This document shows positions 6,304 through 9,562 of a stretch of DNA of 9,562 nt, piece by piece. Numbering within the stretch: position 1 is the stretch's first letter; each line of letters begins with the position of its first letter. Origin of the DNA: Treponema sp. Its GTDB lineage: Bacteria; Spirochaetota; Spirochaetia; Treponematales; Breznakiellaceae. Location: assembly GCA_031273405.1 (NCBI GenBank), contig JAISRW010000181.1:1-9562 (forward strand), in the 5' to 3' direction. The notes beneath the pieces are model-generated. The model searched no databases, was not told the origin of the DNA, and saw nothing but the letters and a program-made list of their open reading frames with translations. A program made the position numbers and the translations under genes.

Positions 6304-7353
6304 ATGGCAAAAACTACGTCCTCTTCATCAAGCGGGGGGAAGAAAAAAGGCCCCAAGGAATTTACGGGCCGCCAAAAAGCCGCCATATTCCTGGTCACCC
6401 TGGGTTCGGATATTTCCGCCGAGATTTTCAAATACCTGAGGGAAGACGAAATTGAGACCCTCACCTTTGAGATCGCCAGGATTGAAACCATAGAGGCCGA
6501 CCAGAAGGACGCCATACTCCAGGAGTTCCAGGAACTCATGATGGCGAACCAGTTCATTTCCACCGGCGGCATCGACTATGCCCGGGAGCTCCTGGAGAAA
6601 TCTCTGGGAAGCCAGAAGGCCATCGACATCATCAACCGCCTCACGTCGAGCCTTCAGGTGCGGCCTTTTGACTTTATCCGCCGCACCGACCCGGCCCATC
6701 TTCTCAACTTCATCCAGCAGGAACATCCCCAGACCATAGCCCTGATACTCGCGTACCTGGAGCCAAACAAGGCGTCCATCATATTGCAGAACCTCCCCCA
6801 CGAGGTGCAGAGCGATGTGGCCCGCCGCATCGCCACCATGGACAGGACGAGCCCGGAAGTGCTCAGGGAGGTTGAGCGGGTTCTCGAAAAAAAGCTTTCC
6901 ACCCTGTCAAGCGAAGACTATACCACCGCCGGCGGCGTGGAGAGCATCGTGGAGATCCTCAACCTGGTCGACCGGGCTTCGGAAAAGCAGATCATCGAGG
7001 CCCTGGAAGACGAGGACCCGGAACTTGCCGAAGAGATCAAGAAGCGGATGTTCGTGTTTGAGGACATCGTCATGCTGGACGACCGGGCCATACAGAAGGT
7101 CATGCGGGAAGTGGATTCCCAGGAACTGGCCAAGGCCCTCAAGAGCGTTGACACCGAGGTGCAGGACAAGATTTTCAGGAACATGAGCAAGCGCGCCGCG
7201 GGTATGCTTAAGGAAGACATGGAATACATGGGCCCCATCCGCCTCAAGGACGTTGAAGAAGCCCAGCAGAAGATCGTCTCGATAATCCGCCACCTGGAGG
7301 ACACCGGCGAAATCGTGGTCGCCCGCTCCGGAGAAGACGAATTGGTTGTATAA
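6304..7353 (+). CDS. fliG: Flagellar motor switch protein FliG
   Basis: FliG caps the MS ring on the cytoplasmic side, couples stator force to rotation and, with FliM/FliN, switches direction. The 349 residues fit the family. After a Ser/Gly/Lys-rich lead (5-18), the N-terminal FliF-binding domain begins (FTGRQKAAIFLVTLG, 20-34). The middle domain carries the EHPQT motif (140-144), and MFVFEDIV (249-256) marks the C-terminal domain. The torque helix LDDRAIQKVMREVDSQELAKALK (258-280, in pieces) keeps the charged residues aligned with those of Salmonella/E. coli FliG, followed by FRNMSKRAAGML (291-302). GGAGG (6291-6295) inside the end of fliF lies 8 bases before the ATG. Treponemes usually have a second, divergent FliG elsewhere; the intact motifs and location mark this as the canonical, operon-encoded copy (FliG2). 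The terminal codons overlap an inverted repeat in the spacer that follows. Confidence 0.97.
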   Translation: MAKTTSSSSSGGKKKGPKEFTGRQKAAIFLVTLGSDISAEIFKYLREDEIETLTFEIARIETIEADQKDAILQEFQELMMANQFISTGGIDYARELLEKSLGSQKAIDIINRLTSSLQVRPFDFIRRTDPAHLLNFIQQEHPQTIALILAYLEPNKASIILQNLPHEVQSDVARRIATMDRTSPEVLREVERVLEKKLSTLSSEDYTTAGGVESIVEILNLVDRASEKQIIEALEDEDPELAEEIKKRMFVFEDIVMLDDRAIQKVMREVDSQELAKALKSVDTEVQDKIFRNMSKRAAGMLKEDMEYMGPIRLKDVEEAQQKIVSIIRHLEDTGEIVVARSGEDELVV

Positions 7354-7425
7354 AACCCGCGGTTTTGGGGGCTTTCCCAAAACCCAGGTGCGCGCGAATC
7401 TGCGGTTCGGCAGTCTTATACAACC
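7344..7425 (+). repeat. Inverted-repeat element spanning the fliG end and the fliG-fliH spacer
   Basis: GGTTGTATAA (7344-7353), which contains the fliG stop codon, is repeated in inverse as TTATACAACC (7416-7425): a perfect 10-bp pair, extendable to 15 in RNA by G-U pairs (7339-7353 with 7416-7430). Inside it sit a second perfect hairpin, GGTTTTGGG (7361-7369) with CCCAAAACC (7376-7384) around GGCTTT, and a small CTGC/GCAG hairpin (7400-7413). AAAACC (7352-7357) competes for GGTTTT. No U tract follows, so an ordinary terminator is unlikely. It could be a structured RNA processing or attenuation site, or a small palindromic repeat element; this is not decided by the sequence. Confidence 0.7.
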
Positions 7426-7467
7426 GGTTTTCGGAGTTTCCTGTGGGAAGTTCCATAAAGAGGTTTC

Positions 7468-8427
7468 ATGGCAAAGGCAGTGTACCGGCCCGGGGAGCTT
7501 GAGCTCCTGGAAAAGAAAATACTCCTCGATCCTCCGACGGCTTTTCCCGAGCTGGCCCATCTTACGCCGGCAGAGGAGGAGCTTGAGGAGCTTTCCGACG
7601 AGGTCGAGGAGTATTCAGGCCCCACTGCCGACGATCTCCGCCGGGAAGCGGAGGCTTTTAAAGCCCAGTGGGAGCCTGAACGGGAAGCCATGATACGCTC
7701 AGCCCGGGTCGAAGCGGAAGCCATCATTAAAGAGGCCGAAGAGGCGGCCTTCAAAGAGGTACAGCGAAAGACCGGCGAGGCCCAGTCCCTCAAGAGGGAA
7801 GCCCAGGACGAGGCCGACAGGATCATCGCGGAGGCGCAAGAGAAGGCCCGGCAGATCGCAGCCGATTCCCGCTCCGCTTTGGAAGCGGAACGGAAGGACG
7901 CGGAAGAGCGGGGCCGCAAAGCCGGGAGGGACGCCGGGTTCAACGAGGGCAGGGCCGAGGTGGAACGGCTCGTCGAAAGAACCCGGACGGTGCTGGAACG
8001 GGCCCAGGACAAGAGAACGGAAATACTGGCTCAGACGGAACAGGAGATCATAGACCTGGTGCTGCTCATTGCCAGGAAGGTTATCAAGGTAATCTCGGAA
8101 AACCAGCGGAACGTGATCATTTCCAATGTGGTTCAGGCCCTCAGGAAGCTAAAGGGCCGGGGCAATATCGTCATCCGGGTGAACATGGCGGATGTAAAGC
8201 TTTCTACCGAACATACCAAAGATTTTATCAAACTGGTGGAAGGGGCCAAATCGATACAGGTGGTCGAAGACTCGACGGTGGATCAAGGCGGCTGCATCAT
8301 CGAAACCGATTTTGGAGAAATCGACGCCCGCATTTCGAGCCAGCTTGCGGAACTGGAAAGCAAGATCCTGGAAATTTCTCCGATTAAATCGAGATTGAAA
8401 GCCGCCGCGGGTTCCGAAGGTATTTAG
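7468..8427 (+). CDS. fliH: Flagellar export ATPase regulator/stator FliH
   Basis: FliH dimers hold FliI inactive, link it to the export gate and FliN, and form the peripheral stalk of the export ATPase. The 319 residues exceed the roughly 230 of Salmonella FliH. After a variable acidic N terminus (about 1-55) comes a long Ala/Glu/Arg/Lys-rich coiled coil (about 56-150). A GxxxG series follows: Gly149, Gly153, Gly157 and Gly161 in ERGRKAGRDAGFNEGRAE, a known FliH helix-packing signature. The FliI-binding, ATP-synthase-delta/V-ATPase-E-like C-terminal domain (about 165-305) includes IIDLVLLIARKVIKVI (194-209) and GGCIIETDFGEIDARISSQL (274-293). AAAGAGG (7457-7463) lies 4 bases before the ATG, short but usable. 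It follows the structured spacer and is 2 bases before fliI. Confidence 0.94.
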   Translation: MAKAVYRPGELELLEKKILLDPPTAFPELAHLTPAEEELEELSDEVEEYSGPTADDLRREAEAFKAQWEPEREAMIRSARVEAEAIIKEAEEAAFKEVQRKTGEAQSLKREAQDEADRIIAEAQEKARQIAADSRSALEAERKDAEERGRKAGRDAGFNEGRAEVERLVERTRTVLERAQDKRTEILAQTEQEIIDLVLLIARKVIKVISENQRNVIISNVVQALRKLKGRGNIVIRVNMADVKLSTEHTKDFIKLVEGAKSIQVVEDSTVDQGGCIIETDFGEIDARISSQLAELESKILEISPIKSRLKAAAGSEGI

Positions 8428-8429
8428 CC

Positions 8430-9562
8430 ATGTCTTTACCGACAAAAACCGATGTGATAAAAAAATACCTCGAAACGGCAAGCCGGGTAGACCCGATAAA
8501 ATGCGTCGGACGGATAAGCCGGGTCCAGGGGCTTCTCATCGAGAGCCGGGGCCCCCAGGCAGTGGTCGGGGAGATATGCCGCATAGAGGCGGCGGACGGC
8601 CTTATCCGGGCCGAGGTGGTGGGTCTCAGGGACGACATCGTCCAGCTCATGGCCTACGAAGAAACCGGCGGCCTTGAAATAGGCGCCAGGGTGACAGCCT
8701 CGGGATCCCGGCTTGAAGTGCCGGTTTCTCCCAGGCTCCTGGGACGGATTCTGGGGCCTTTCGGAGAGCCCGTGGACGGCAAAGGGGAAATCGAGTCTCC
8801 TGTGCTGTATCCCGCCCTGGCGAATCCTCCTGACCCCGTTAAGCGCCGGCGCATCACCGAAAGGATTAGCACCGGGGTGCGGGCCATCGACGGGATGCTG
8901 GCCGTGGGCCGGGGTCAGAGGCTGGGCATCTTTTCCGGTTCCGGCGTGGGGAAGTCAACCCTCCTGGGGATGATAGCCCGGAACACCGGCGCCGATGTCA
9001 GCGTGGTTGCCCTTATCGGCGAGCGGGGCCGGGAATTAAACGATTTTATCGCCGACCTGGGTCAGGAAGGCTTTGCCAGAACCGTCATTGTGGTAACTCC
9101 CGGCAATTTGCCGCCCCTGGCGCGGCTCCGGGGCGCTTATGTGGCTACCGCTGTGGCCGAATACTTCAGGGATCAGGGCCTGGACGTGATGTTTCTCTTC
9201 GACTCGGTGACCCGCTTTGCCCGGGCCCAGCGGGAGATAGGCCTCGCCTCGGGGGAGCCTCCCGCGACCAGGGGTTATACCCCCTCTATGTTCGATTCCA
9301 TGCCCAAGCTCCTGGAACGCTGCGGAACCTCCGACAGGGGAACCATCACGGGCTTCTATACGGTACTGGTGGACGGCGACGACCCGGACGAACCGGTGTC
9401 CGATACGGTGCGGGGAATTTTAGACGGCCACATTTTCCTTTCCCGCTCCCTGGCCGAAAGCTATCATTACCCGGCCATTGACGTGCTCAAGAGCATTTCC
9501 CGGCTTGCTCCGGTCGTCTCGGGCCGGGAAAGCAGAAAAGCCGAGGGCCGCGTCCGCCGCCT
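8430..9562 (+). CDS. fliI: Flagellum-specific export ATPase FliI (3' end outside window)
   Basis: Hexameric F1-beta-like ATPase of the flagellar type III export apparatus. The frame is open from ATG 8430 to the right edge: 377 codons, about 60-75 short of the usual 440-450, the loss being the C-terminal helical domain. Visible: the N-terminal beta-barrel domain (about 20-95), RLLGRILGPFGEPVDGKG (102-119), IDGMLAVGRGQRLGIF (153-168), the P-loop SGSGVGKST (169-177, Lys175), GERGRELNDFI (197-207), Walker B VMFLFDSVTRFA (253-264, Asp258), and REIGLASGEPPATRGYTPSMF (268-288, in pieces), a FliI/type III ATPase signature. LDGHIFLSRSLAE (331-343) is the conserved late motif. GAAGG (8416-8420) lies 9 bases before the start, within fliH, and the 2-base gap after the fliH stop suggests coupled translation. 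FliI rather than a virulence type III ATPase is clear from the flagellar setting. Confidence 0.95.
   Translation, partial: MSLPTKTDVIKKYLETASRVDPIKCVGRISRVQGLLIESRGPQAVVGEICRIEAADGLIRAEVVGLRDDIVQLMAYEETGGLEIGARVTASGSRLEVPVSPRLLGRILGPFGEPVDGKGEIESPVLYPALANPPDPVKRRRITERISTGVRAIDGMLAVGRGQRLGIFSGSGVGKSTLLGMIARNTGADVSVVALIGERGRELNDFIADLGQEGFARTVIVVTPGNLPPLARLRGAYVATAVAEYFRDQGLDVMFLFDSVTRFARAQREIGLASGEPPATRGYTPSMFDSMPKLLERCGTSDRGTITGFYTVLVDGDDPDEPVSDTVRGILDGHIFLSRSLAESYHYPAIDVLKSISRLAPVVSGRESRKAEGRVRR

Overview
The window is a plus-strand block of housekeeping and flagellar genes that most resembles a spirochaete of the Treponema lineage. Reasons: the run flgB-flgC-fliE-fliF-fliG-fliH-fliI in one direction, the treponeme-like wording of the rod and switch proteins (for example the THPKHI and NNNGNNV stretches of FlgB), and the recombinase next to the flagellar block. 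The DNA looks GC-rich (high fifties percent by eye, not computed), which would suit a GC-rich treponeme, perhaps an environmental or gut one. That placement is inference; no species can be named from the sequence alone.

Bases 1-2878 hold three tightly packed genes: the 3' part of a XerC/CodV-type tyrosine recombinase, then hslV (clpQ) overlapping it by 4 bases, then hslU (clpY). HslV and HslU form a two-component ATP-dependent protease. The HslU here is unusually long because of an enlarged I-domain linker. Bases 2879-2986 are a spacer with a good sigma-28-type promoter candidate directly before flgB.

Bases 2987-4285 encode the proximal rod proteins FlgB and FlgC and the MS-ring/rod adaptor FliE. 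Bases 4286-4593 are a 308-base non-coding gap with a 22-bp tandem array of small palindromes and an 8-G tract acting as the ribosome binding site of fliF. Bases 4594-7353 encode FliF (MS ring) and FliG (switch/torque protein). Bases 7354-7467 are a second structured spacer with nested inverted repeats, sharing a 14-base word with the first gap. Bases 7468-9562 encode FliH and the first 377 residues of FliI, the export ATPase and its regulator.

Functionally, FliF, FliG, FliE, FlgB and FlgC build the core of the flagellar basal body from the inner-membrane ring outward, while FliH and FliI deliver substrates to the export gate. The order recombinase-hslV-hslU-flgB-flgC-fliE-fliF-fliG-fliH-fliI matches the codV-clpQ-clpY-(codY)-flgB... 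order of Bacillus except for the missing codY. I see no new defence, mobile or metabolic system. The parts worth a second look are the intergenic elements, the promoter, the G tract, the expanded HslU and the FlgB-like motif at the start of FliE.
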